From Marinilabiliaceae bacterium UBA5213 (lineage in GTDB: Bacteria; Bacteroidota; Bacteroidia; Bacteroidales; Marinilabiliaceae): a stretch of 10,028 nt of DNA. Of this stretch, positions 1 through 6,949 are shown piece after piece (within the stretch, counting starts at the first letter, position 1; each line of letters opens with the position of its first letter). The position numbers and the translations under genes are program-made. Below the pieces are notes generated by a model. That model did no database searches. It was not told where the DNA came from and was given only the letters and a program-made list of their open reading frames with translations. The DNA lies in NCBI GenBank assembly GCA_002412555.1, contig DHVH01000159.1, forward strand, positions 1 to 10,028, in the 5' to 3' direction.

Positions 1-1039
1 TATTGGCACCGGGTGTTTCAGGTGTCAGATAATCCGTTGGTATCGGCGTTGGATCATAAGCAAAGCCCATACGTGCAGCAAAAAAATCATTCACCTGGTA
101 TTCAGCTCCAATTCTATAGATCAGTGTATTCTCAAAATTTCGCACATTGTAAGAGTCAGGTACTGATTCTGCTTCGAAATCGAAATTAAGTGCTTCATAA
201 GCGGACCATAAAACATACTGCAGGTCAGCAGCAATCAACAGCTTTTCAGAAGCCTGGTATCCTAGCCCCAATTGTATGCCGCCTGGCATAGGTAAAGCCG
301 CTTTAAAGGATGTTTCAGGGAATTGCCCCGACAAAGAAGCAGGTACTTTAAATCGGGCCTCACCTTCGGTCATTTCCATGTCAATGGTAGAGCGGTAGCT
401 AAGACCCACTGAAAGTTCCTGTGTGGCCTGCATAAAGATGCCTGCGTTAAATCCAAAGGCAGTGGTTTTTCCGGTCAATTCGGCCTGCCCGTCGCCTTCA
501 GCATTCTGAACAGGAAGGGCTTTGTGCAAAGCCACATCACCGTAGGCCAAAACAAAGCCTGCACCCACACTAAACCTGTCGTTTAACTGATAGGCGAGTG
601 TTGGCTGAAAAAAGATGGCTTTCAGGGAGATATCCTGAATCAGGTAGCGACCATCCCAATCATCGCCCCATACCAAGGAATTACCAAAAGGGGTTGTAAT
701 TCCTATACCTGCGACCAATCTTTCATTGATGCGCGAAGCCCCATAGAAGAAGAAAGGCGTACCTACCGGATTATCACTTTCATGGAGATACCCAGAACCT
801 GCCTTTTGAAAAGTATTGTTAGAAAATATGGCACTGCCACCAGCTGTAAATTCGGTGTTGCCGGATAAAAAACCGAGCGCCCCCGGATTAAAATGAATGG
901 ATGATGCACCAAAATTCAGGCCGGTACCGGTGTGTCCCATGCCTATTTGGCGTGCGCCCTGAAGATTAATCTGGTAGCCTTCAGCATAGCCATTCATGGC
1001 TATCAAAGCCATGAAACAAATTGATATTAAAATTCTCAT
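1..1039 (-). CDS. FadL/OmpP1/TodX-family outer-membrane transporter (C-terminus missing)
   Basis: The frame stays open from an ATG at 1039 to the left edge, giving 346 residues, so the gene is partial at its C-terminus. The first 19 residues (MRILISICFMALIAMNGYA) form a clear Sec signal peptide, with likely cleavage before EGYQ. The mature N-terminus has the FadL pattern: GYQINLQGARQIGMGHTG, then NFGASSIHFNPGAL, the 'NP' plug motif at residues 51-52. Around residues 114-133 comes TTPFGNSLVWGDDWDGRYL, typical of OmpP1 barrels, followed by alternating aromatic/glycine beta strands (for example PTLAYQLNDRFSVGAGF). Such proteins are 14-stranded outer-membrane barrels that pass long-chain fatty acids or other hydrophobic compounds; the substrate here is unknown. 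The gene stands alone and is divergent from the DUF4301 gene. I am confident of the family but not of the substrate. Confidence 0.9.
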   Translation of the reverse strand, partial: MRILISICFMALIAMNGYAEGYQINLQGARQIGMGHTGTGLNFGASSIHFNPGALGFLSGNTEFTAGGSAIFSNNTFQKAGSGYLHESDNPVGTPFFFYGASRINERLVAGIGITTPFGNSLVWGDDWDGRYLIQDISLKAIFFQPTLAYQLNDRFSVGAGFVLAYGDVALHKALPVQNAEGDGQAELTGKTTAFGFNAGIFMQATQELSVGLSYRSTIDMEMTEGEARFKVPASLSGQFPETSFKAALPMPGGIQLGLGYQASEKLLIAADLQYVLWSAYEALNFDFEAESVPDSYNVRNFENTLIYRIGAEYQVNDFFAARMGFAYDPTPIPTDYLTPETPGAN

Positions 1040-1427
1040 GTATTTGTTTTTTTTAATAGTAAACCACAATACTACTTCTCAAGCATATAATGCCAAAGCT
1101 GAAGTTTTGTGTCTTTTGTCGATTAGTTAATTGGGGTAAATTACAGGAAACGAAATTAAGAAAATATTATTACTTGCAAAACAGATAAATATTTTAATAT
1201 CAGACTAATAGACCTGAATGGACGAATATTCTAACACCTGAATATGCAGGGTGTAAAAAGAATTTTTGACTAGTCTTATTTTATGTTAAACCATCCAAAC
1301 ATTCTATAGTTATTTGTATCTTTATCAAAATAAAAATATATGGCCCCTTGAAACGTGCAAAATGGGAAACTGAGCGCCTTCTCATGCAGGTTTCTGGTGG
1401 ACCATTAACAAAATTAAACTACCTACA
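1040..1427. other. AT-rich divergent intergenic spacer, 388 bases
   Basis: This spacer lies between the divergent FadL-like and DUF4301 genes. Its left end holds the FadL promoter. The rest has no credible ORF and no tRNA-like fold. I see an 8-base inverted repeat, AAAATATT (1161-1168) and AATATTTT (1188-1195), 19 bases apart, and an 8-base palindrome GAATATTC at 1224-1231. In such AT-rich DNA both could be chance. On the DUF4301 side the best -7-like box is TATCTTTA at 1317-1324 (one mismatch to TAnnTTTG), but no TTG lies at the right distance upstream, so that gene's promoter is not identified. Confidence 0.5.
1067..1097 (-). promoter_or_regulatory. Bacteroidota-type -33/-7 promoter for the FadL-like gene
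   Basis: Read on the minus strand, TTTG (1097-1094) is followed by 19 bases and then TAGTATTG (1074-1067). This matches the Bacteroidota consensus TTTG-N19-21-TAnnTTTG with one mismatch in the -7 box. Transcription would begin near 1060, about 20 bases before the ATG at 1039, a normal leader length for this phylum. The leader is A/T-rich and has no Shine-Dalgarno sequence. Confidence 0.5.
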
Positions 1428-2957
1428 ATGAAGGATAATGATATCAAGCTTTTAAAAGAAAAAGGTATTAGCAACAGCACTGTTGAAGCGCAAATATCAA
1501 GGTTTAAAAATGGGTTTGATCCATTGGAAATTTTGCGACCGGCAACGCTTGACGATGGAATTCTTCAATTGAACGGAGATCAAAAGGAAGCTTACACCCG
1601 ACTCTTTGCGTCAGAAGTAGCTAAAAACATCACCTTGTCGAAGTTTGTCCCTGCCTCCGGTGCAGCTACCCGTATGTTTAAAGATTTATATCAGTATCTG
1701 GAAAATCCTGAACCAATTAAGTCATTGCCGCATACACACCCTTTGGTAAAATTCATAGAACTACTCCCCCGCTTTGCTTTTTTTCCACTGATCTACGATC
1801 AGTTGAAAACTTACAATCTCAACAATGTGCATGTAAGAAAAGCCAGAGCAGTTGATATTATCCAAGCATTACTCAATGAACCGGGGCTTAATTATGGCTT
1901 TTTACCGAAAGGATTGGTACATTTTCACCTCTACGAAAATGCCATAAGAACTGCCATGGAAGAACATTTGGTTGAAGGCAGTAGTTTTGCCGCTGGTCAG
2001 GATGGCTTAGTGAAAGTGCATTTTACCATTAGTCCGGAGCATGAGGAATTATTTAAAGCCAAACTATATCAGGAAGGCCCCTTTATCGAAAATGAATTTG
2101 AAATTGGGCTGGATGTCTCTTTTAGTTTTCAAAAACCGCATACAGACACCCTGGCAGTTACGCCCGAAAATGAACCCTTCAGAAATGAAGCCGGCAGCCT
2201 GTTATTCAGACCGGGTGGCCATGGTGCATTGATTGAAAACCTGAACGAACAAGCAGCTGAGATCGTTTTTATTAAAAACATTGACAATGTTGTACCTCAA
2301 CATTTATTGCAAGCTACCATTGACTACAAAAAGGCCTTGGGCGGCTTGTTATTGGAGTTGCGAAGCAGCGTATTCGGCTATTTGAAGCAACTCGAAGAAA
2401 AGGCGACGGATGAATTGATTAAAGAGATCGTCCAATTTGTAAACACGCGTCTCTTTGCTGCTTTACCCGCTGATTTTTCGAGTCTCGACAATGAGGGGAA
2501 GGCCAGCTATCTGGCAAAATATTTAAATCGGCCGATGCGAGTCTGCGGTATGGTGCGCAACGAAGGTGAACCTGGCGGTGGTCCTTTTTGGGTAAAAGAA
2601 AAGTCGGGTCAGGAAAGTCTTCAAATATTGGAAGGCTCACAAATTGACATGAATGATGCCCACCAGTCGGCACAATTAAAAGCCGCCACTCACTTCAATC
2701 CTGTTGATTTGGTTTGTTCCACTTACAGTTATAAAGGGGAAAAATTTGACTTAACCCAATACACCGACCCGGAAACAGGTTTCGTTTCAGAGAAATCCTA
2801 CAACGGACAGCCTCTGAAGGCTTTGGAACTGCCTGGATTGTGGAATGGTGCGATGGCTAACTGGCTAACCCTTTTTGTAGAAGTACCCATTGAAACCTTT
2901 AACCCGGTTAAGTCGGTCAATGACCTGCTGCGTCCACAACATCAACCTGTGAAGTAA
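1428..2957 (+). CDS. DUF4301 family protein, probable UDP-sugar pyrophosphorylase-like nucleotidyltransferase
   Basis: This 509-residue protein matches what I know of DUF4301, a mostly Bacteroidota family without an assigned function. Its motifs, in order, resemble the UGPase/UAP type of GT-A nucleotidyltransferase. FVPASGAATRMFKDL (residues 73-87) sits where those enzymes have the glycine-rich nucleotide loop ending in TRM/TRL. VHFTISPEHEELF (197-209) sits where they have 'MTS'. The stretch from IGLDVSFSFQKP (226-237) to FRPGGHGALIENL (260-272) recalls 'fF.Q...P' and 'PPGHGD'. VFIKNIDNV (280-288) recalls 'ifv.N.DNLg'. A conserved-looking GLVHFHLYENAIRTAMEEH lies at 162-180, and MVRNEGEPGGGPFWV at 375-389. 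No signal peptide or membrane segment is visible, so it should be cytoplasmic. The ATG at 1428 follows an A-rich leader without a Shine-Dalgarno. The gene appears monocistronic. Family is confident; nucleotidyl transfer is inferred from motifs and the sugar substrate is unknown. Confidence 0.8.
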   Translation: MKDNDIKLLKEKGISNSTVEAQISRFKNGFDPLEILRPATLDDGILQLNGDQKEAYTRLFASEVAKNITLSKFVPASGAATRMFKDLYQYLENPEPIKSLPHTHPLVKFIELLPRFAFFPLIYDQLKTYNLNNVHVRKARAVDIIQALLNEPGLNYGFLPKGLVHFHLYENAIRTAMEEHLVEGSSFAAGQDGLVKVHFTISPEHEELFKAKLYQEGPFIENEFEIGLDVSFSFQKPHTDTLAVTPENEPFRNEAGSLLFRPGGHGALIENLNEQAAEIVFIKNIDNVVPQHLLQATIDYKKALGGLLLELRSSVFGYLKQLEEKATDELIKEIVQFVNTRLFAALPADFSSLDNEGKASYLAKYLNRPMRVCGMVRNEGEPGGGPFWVKEKSGQESLQILEGSQIDMNDAHQSAQLKAATHFNPVDLVCSTYSYKGEKFDLTQYTDPETGFVSEKSYNGQPLKALELPGLWNGAMANWLTLFVEVPIETFNPVKSVNDLLRPQHQPVK

Positions 2958-3040
2958 GCCCAAGCTAGTGCTATTTTCTTTAAGGTGAGCTAAAAATCAT
3001 CTCTAAAGAGAAGGCATCAGCAGGTTATTGGTTTATTCCA

Positions 3041-3070
3041 TTGAAAGCTCATTCATTATAAGTATTTTTG
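3041..3070 (+). promoter_or_regulatory. Near-consensus Bacteroidota promoter for the TPR-comA-DUF368-aroE operon
   Basis: TTG at 3041-3043 is followed by 19 bases and then TATTTTTG at 3063-3070, a perfect TAnnTTTG -7 box at the expected spacing. Transcription should begin near 3077, leaving about 16 bases before the ATG at 3093. It is the strongest promoter match I found in the window. No comparable match was noticed inside the operon. Confidence 0.6.
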
Positions 3071-3092
3071 TGGTGTTAAAAGAGTAATTTCT

Positions 3093-4520
3093 ATGCATGA
3101 ATCCTGGCAAACCAATTATAACGACATCAAGGAAGAGATAGAACGATTCGAATTGATGGAAAGTGGCGAAAAGACCTTCTACTTTGATGTGCACACCATC
3201 GAAAATATTTTTGATTTCTATACCGATAAATTTCAGTTAGACAAGGCAGAACGCGTTTTAAAAATCGGCATTCATCAGCATCCTGGTGCCACTTCCCTGC
3301 AAGTCAAGCAGGCCATTATTTTAATGGAGAAGGGCGACGACCCTACAGCCATCCGGCTAATGGAACGCCTGATTTCAGTTGAACAATCCAATCCTGAAAT
3401 GTTTTTAAATCTTGGGTTGGCCTATTTGCGCAACAACAGAATTTCAGAAAGCATCAGATGTTTTAAGCTTTCTTTAGAGCAAGCCTTTGATGAACGGGAG
3501 GATATCTTGCTGGATATTGCCATTTATCTGAATCAACAGGATCAGTATAAGCACACCATTTCATTTTTAAATCCCGGTTGTAAAACCTTTCCCCAAAATG
3601 AAAGCCTCTTGTTTGAACTGGCTTATGCTTACGATAAAGAAGGTGATGTAATTAAGGGACGGGAAACTTATGAGCAACTATTGGCCATTAATCCCTTTTC
3701 TGAAAACGCCTGGTATAATTTGGGCATTCTCTTCATTAAAAATGAAGATTATGAAAATGCCATAGCTTGCTACAATTATACGCTGGCTTTAAACCCCGAA
3801 CACGCTGAAGCGCTGTTCAATAAAGCCAACTCACTGGTGAGCATGGGAAAACCCCTTGCGGCCATTGATTACTATATAGAGTACATTTCCTATGGTTACG
3901 ACCATCTGCTGCCCTATCATTATATTGCCGATTGCTACGACCAGGAAGGGCATCCCGATTTGGCACTCCGTTTTTACCGTTTAACGGTAAAAACAGATCC
4001 GATTTATATGCCGGCATGGCTTAATTATCTGGCCCACCTCATTAATAACGCTTTAATAGATGAGGCAATTAAAGCCTCTCAGGAAGCTTTGATTCACCAT
4101 CCTGAAATTGGTGAAATTTGGTACCTCAGGGCTCGGGTTTTGTTGCTGGAAGGTGATTTTGAAGGTGCCTTGCCTGCGCTTCAGTTTTGTTTCGAAGATG
4201 ATCCGGATAGCTTAAGAAATATTTTTGAACTATACCAGGTTCAAAAAACAGTCTCGCCACGCAAAAAGCCGGAACGAATGATTAAGAACTGGCTGAAAGC
4301 TTATCCGGATTCACCGGCTGCGCATTACTTGGCCACTTCCTTTTATCTCTTGGAAGACAGGGACATAAATAAAGCGGCTTTTCACTTGGAGATCGCCTTA
4401 AGTGAGAATGCCGCAGAATATGATTTTTTCATTGATTTGTTCCCGAGAATTGAGAAAATGATTAGCAGAAGCAAGAAATTGGCAACCATCCTCAATAACA
4501 TTCCACCTTATGAATTTTAA
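3093..4520 (+). CDS. Tetratricopeptide-repeat protein, first gene of the operon
   Basis: This 475-residue soluble protein consists almost entirely of TPR-like helical hairpins. Recognisable units start near residues 101 (PEMFLNLGLAYLRNNRISES), 169 (NESLLFELAYAYDKEGD), 203 (SENAWYNLGILFIKNEDYEN), 237 (HAEALFNKANSLVSMGKP), 271 (HLLPYHYIADCYDQEGHPDL), 305 (YMPAWLNYLAHLINN) and 339 (IGEIWYLRARVLLLEGDFEG). More degenerate repeats flank them at both ends. TPR arrays bind partner proteins, so a scaffold or adaptor role is likely, but the partner is unknown. There is no signal peptide, so a cytoplasmic location is expected. The ATG lies about 16 bases downstream of the predicted transcription start. 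The stop overlaps the start of the ComA-like gene by 11 bases, implying coupled translation. I cannot name a specific function. Confidence 0.88.
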   Translation: MHESWQTNYNDIKEEIERFELMESGEKTFYFDVHTIENIFDFYTDKFQLDKAERVLKIGIHQHPGATSLQVKQAIILMEKGDDPTAIRLMERLISVEQSNPEMFLNLGLAYLRNNRISESIRCFKLSLEQAFDEREDILLDIAIYLNQQDQYKHTISFLNPGCKTFPQNESLLFELAYAYDKEGDVIKGRETYEQLLAINPFSENAWYNLGILFIKNEDYENAIACYNYTLALNPEHAEALFNKANSLVSMGKPLAAIDYYIEYISYGYDHLLPYHYIADCYDQEGHPDLALRFYRLTVKTDPIYMPAWLNYLAHLINNALIDEAIKASQEALIHHPEIGEIWYLRARVLLLEGDFEGALPALQFCFEDDPDSLRNIFELYQVQKTVSPRKKPERMIKNWLKAYPDSPAAHYLATSFYLLEDRDINKAAFHLEIALSENAAEYDFFIDLFPRIEKMISRSKKLATILNNIPPYEF

Positions 4521-5289
4521 GCTGCCTTTTTTACCTGAAAGAAAAGAAAAGCCGCGTCAATCGGGATTGACCATTATGACCGATAGAGGCTTAAGCGTTC
4601 GTGAAGCCGAAAGCTTTGCAGAAGGCAATGCCCCTTACAGCGATTTTGTCAAAATGGCCTTTGGAACCAGTCTGCTTATTCCCTCTCTGGAGTCTAAACT
4701 CAATATTTATCGGGAAGCTGGTATTCATTGCTATTTTGGAGGTACTTTGTTTGAAGTATTTGCCCGCCAAAATGCGATGGAGGACTATGAACAGTACCTT
4801 AATCGCTTTGGTATTGAGTTTCTGGAAATATCGGACAGCGTTGTGACAATGGATCGTAAAGAAAAACTGGCCTATATCCAGCGTTTTGCGGGCGAGTTTG
4901 AAGTCCTTAGCCAGGTCACCAACTTTGTCCCCCAGGGACATTTAAGTTTCGACCGTCTGGTAAGCTATGCCAATGAGGAACTGCAAGCAGGCGCCAAATT
5001 CATTATTGTAAAAGAGAGTGAGCAAATGCCTTTGTTTTCGAAGGATGGATTGGCTGCTTATTTGACTTCCAAAGAAGCAGAAAATTCGCTGGATATAAGC
5101 AAGCTTATTTGGGATGCTCCAACCAAGGTACAGCAAATTGAATTAATCAACCTTTTTGGAGCTAATGTTAACCTTTGCAACGTAAGGCATGACGATGTCA
5201 TTGCCCTTGAAGCAAAGCGATTAGGCCTACACAGCTCCACATTAATCAAACTGATTCCGGAAGGAGATAGAGAAAAGAACAATGATTAA
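4510..5289 (+). CDS. Divergent phosphosulfolactate synthase (ComA)-family TIM-barrel protein
   Basis: In this family ComA adds sulfite to phosphoenolpyruvate to give (2R)-phospho-3-sulfolactate, the first step of methanogen coenzyme M synthesis; plant HSA32 is a non-methanogenic relative. The 259-residue length and motif order fit: SGLTIMTDRGL (18-28), YSDFVKMAFGTS (43-54), YFGGTLFEVF (75-84), FLEISDSV (104-111), GAKFIIVKESE (161-171), LIWDAPTKVQQIELINLFG (199-217), ANVNLCNV (218-225) and ALEAKRLGL (232-240). Several usually conserved active-site stretches differ, however. SDGS is SDSV, EVGxK is SQVTNF (134-139), the ARE/GRE-type stretch is VKESE, and GLRGDT is GLHSST (239-244). The family call is firm but the enzyme activity is doubtful. 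It overlaps the TPR gene by 11 bases and the DUF368 gene by 8, inside one operon. No signal peptide is present. Confidence 0.85.
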   Translation: MNFKLPFLPERKEKPRQSGLTIMTDRGLSVREAESFAEGNAPYSDFVKMAFGTSLLIPSLESKLNIYREAGIHCYFGGTLFEVFARQNAMEDYEQYLNRFGIEFLEISDSVVTMDRKEKLAYIQRFAGEFEVLSQVTNFVPQGHLSFDRLVSYANEELQAGAKFIIVKESEQMPLFSKDGLAAYLTSKEAENSLDISKLIWDAPTKVQQIELINLFGANVNLCNVRHDDVIALEAKRLGLHSSTLIKLIPEGDREKNND

Positions 5290-6190
5290 AGCGTACATTT
5301 CTCTCCTATTAAAGGGTATGGCAATGGGTGCTGCCAATGTTATACCAGGTGTTTCTGGCGGTACCATTGCGCTCATTACAGGCATTTTTGAACGCCTCAT
5401 CAATGCCATCAAAAACATCAACCTAAAGGCTTTCCGTCTGCTGTTTAAAGGCGAGTTCAAATTATTTGCCCAACACATCGATCTATTCTTTCTGATTATG
5501 GTCTTTCTGGGCATTGGCATAGCCATTATTTCGCTGGCAAAATTGCTGGAGTACTTATTTTTAAATTACCCGATTTTTGTATGGGCTTTTTTTTTCGGAC
5601 TGGTGCTGGCTTCAGTATGGTTTGTTGGAAAGACCGTAAAAAAATGGCATCTGGGCTCAGTCTTGTCTTTATTGGCCGGAGCCCTTATTGCAGCTTCGAT
5701 TAGTATTATGTCGCCGGCTTCTGAGAACGAAGCCATCTGGTACCTGTTTATTTGCGGCATTGTTGCCATGTGTAGTATGATTCTACCGGGATTAAGCGGG
5801 TCGTTTGTGCTCATTCTTTTAGGTAACTACCATTTGGTAATGATTCAGGCAGTCAGTCAGTTTCGATTGGATATTCTCATTCCGGTAGGCGCTGGTGCGG
5901 TAATTGGACTGCTGGCCTTTTCACATGCCCTGTCCTGGCTTTTAAGGCGCTTTCCCGATTCCACCATTGCTTTGTTGACCGGCTTTATATTGGGGTCCCT
6001 TGGTATTTTATGGCCCTGGAAGCGAGCTGTCACAGAAACCTTTGGCGATAAAGTTAAAGTAATCACTTACGATTGGTATTGGCCTCCAATGGATTCTGCA
6101 TTTTGGCTGGCATGTCTGCTTTTTATCGCCGGCATAGCGGCTATTTACCTGACCGAACAATTGGCTCAATCAAAACCTGTAAACCAATAA
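5282..6190 (+). CDS. DUF368 family membrane protein, polyprenyl-phosphate transporter (PopT-like)
   Basis: This 302-residue polytopic inner-membrane protein carries the two hallmark repeats of DUF368: NVIPGVSGGT at residues 19-28 and ILPGLSGSF at 167-175. They probably form the pseudo-symmetric re-entrant core. Hydrophobic segments lie near residues 67-88, 98-115, 124-143, 151-170, 198-218, 227-244 and 271-292. DUF368 proteins (PopT in Vibrio cholerae) have been implicated in returning undecaprenyl phosphate across the inner membrane for reuse in peptidoglycan and surface-glycan synthesis. That role is taken from the family, not shown here. The ATG at 5282 lies within the last codons of the ComA-like gene (8-base overlap). 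An AAGGAG stands 15 bases upstream, too far for a standard site. A run of nine T occurs at codons 102-105. Confidence 0.88.
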   Translation: MIKAYISLLLKGMAMGAANVIPGVSGGTIALITGIFERLINAIKNINLKAFRLLFKGEFKLFAQHIDLFFLIMVFLGIGIAIISLAKLLEYLFLNYPIFVWAFFFGLVLASVWFVGKTVKKWHLGSVLSLLAGALIAASISIMSPASENEAIWYLFICGIVAMCSMILPGLSGSFVLILLGNYHLVMIQAVSQFRLDILIPVGAGAVIGLLAFSHALSWLLRRFPDSTIALLTGFILGSLGILWPWKRAVTETFGDKVKVITYDWYWPPMDSAFWLACLLFIAGIAAIYLTEQLAQSKPVNQ

Positions 6191-6193
6191 CAG

Positions 6194-6937
6194 ATGCGCA
6201 CTTTCGGACTCATAGGTTATCCGTTGACCCACTCCTTTTCACAGGGATACTTTAGTGAGAAATTCAAGAATGAAGGAATTGAAGCGCGTTATTTGAATTT
6301 CCCTATTTCCTCCATCCATGATTTCTGTGGATTATTGGAGCAACACCCCTATTTAGCAGGACTAAATGTAACCATTCCTTACAAGGAGCAGGTCCTACCT
6401 TACCTGGATGAGTTGGACGATGAGGCAGCGCGGATTGGCGCAGTCAATGTCATAAAAATTTTTTGGGACAAGAAAAGACCGTTTTTAAAGGGGTATAACA
6501 GTGATGTTAAAGGTTTCTTTAATGCCTTGCAACCCCTGCTTCAACCCTGGCATGGCAAAGCTTTAATACTGGGTACAGGAGGTGCCTCCAAAGCTGTGGC
6601 GCATGGACTGTTAAATGCAGGTATCCTTTACCGCTTTGTCAGCCGTCACCCTAAAGGCCCTTCCCAGGTAAGTTACGAGGCACTCACACCTGAAATCATA
6701 TCAGAATACAAACTCATTATTAATACCTCTCCATTGGGTATGTATCCAAATATTGAGACTTGTCCCCCCCTGTCTTATGAAGCCATTACACAGCAACATT
6801 TGATTTTCGATTTAATCTACAATCCGGAAACAACACTTTTCATGAAAAGAGCCTCTGAAAACGGGGCTGTCGTGAAAAACGGCTTGGAAATGCTGCATCT
6901 TCAGGCGGAAGAGGCCTGGAAAATTTGGAACGGGTAA
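6194..6937 (+). CDS. aroE: Shikimate dehydrogenase
   Basis: AroE reduces 3-dehydroshikimate to shikimate with NADPH in aromatic amino-acid synthesis in the cytoplasm. All family motifs are present in 247 residues. They are the substrate-binding GLIGYPLTHSFS (5-16), GLNVTIPYK with catalytic lysine 64, AVNVI (83-87), YNSDVKGF with catalytic aspartate 104, the dinucleotide-binding LGTGGASKAV (126-135), NTSPLGM (177-183), DLIYNP (206-211) and the C-terminal NGLEMLHLQAEEAW (229-242). The length is slightly short for AroE (usually about 270) but nothing essential is missing. It starts 3 bases after the DUF368 stop, making it the last gene of the operon, and ends 12 bases from the convergent truA. 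A run of seven C (6764-6770) lies in codons 190-192. The ATG at 6194 fits the family N-terminus. Confidence 0.95.
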   Translation: MRTFGLIGYPLTHSFSQGYFSEKFKNEGIEARYLNFPISSIHDFCGLLEQHPYLAGLNVTIPYKEQVLPYLDELDDEAARIGAVNVIKIFWDKKRPFLKGYNSDVKGFFNALQPLLQPWHGKALILGTGGASKAVAHGLLNAGILYRFVSRHPKGPSQVSYEALTPEIISEYKLIINTSPLGMYPNIETCPPLSYEAITQQHLIFDLIYNPETTLFMKRASENGAVVKNGLEMLHLQAEEAWKIWNG

Positions 6938-6949
6938 GTTACCTTCAGC

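Noticed and set aside
2419..2673. Minus-strand ORF of 84 residues inside the DUF4301 gene
   Set aside because: It lies wholly opposite a well-supported gene, has low-complexity composition, and shows no family motif or promoter.
3000..3011. TCTCTAAAGAGA as a terminator after the DUF4301 gene
   Set aside because: The stem is only 4-5 base pairs with a loop of 2-4 bases, and no T tract follows.
4591..4941. Minus-strand ORF of 116 residues inside the ComA-like gene
   Set aside because: It is antisense to a conserved gene whose motifs are all in the plus frame. The antisense translation has no recognisable domain.
5242..5526. Minus-strand ORF of 94 residues across the ComA/DUF368 junction
   Set aside because: It covers the operon overlap and the DUF368 signature repeat on the other strand. 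It is rich in Met and Arg, as expected for an antisense shadow.
6764..6770. C7 run in aroE, and T8 at 8755-8762 in the HEAT-like gene, as phase-variation tracts
   Set aside because: These are short for contingency loci. Both genes are intact, and aroE is an unlikely target for switching.
6938..6949. Terminator between aroE and truA
   Set aside because: The gap is only 12 bases. The sole symmetry is a 4-base GTAA/TTAC pair with one base between, which cannot form a useful hairpin.
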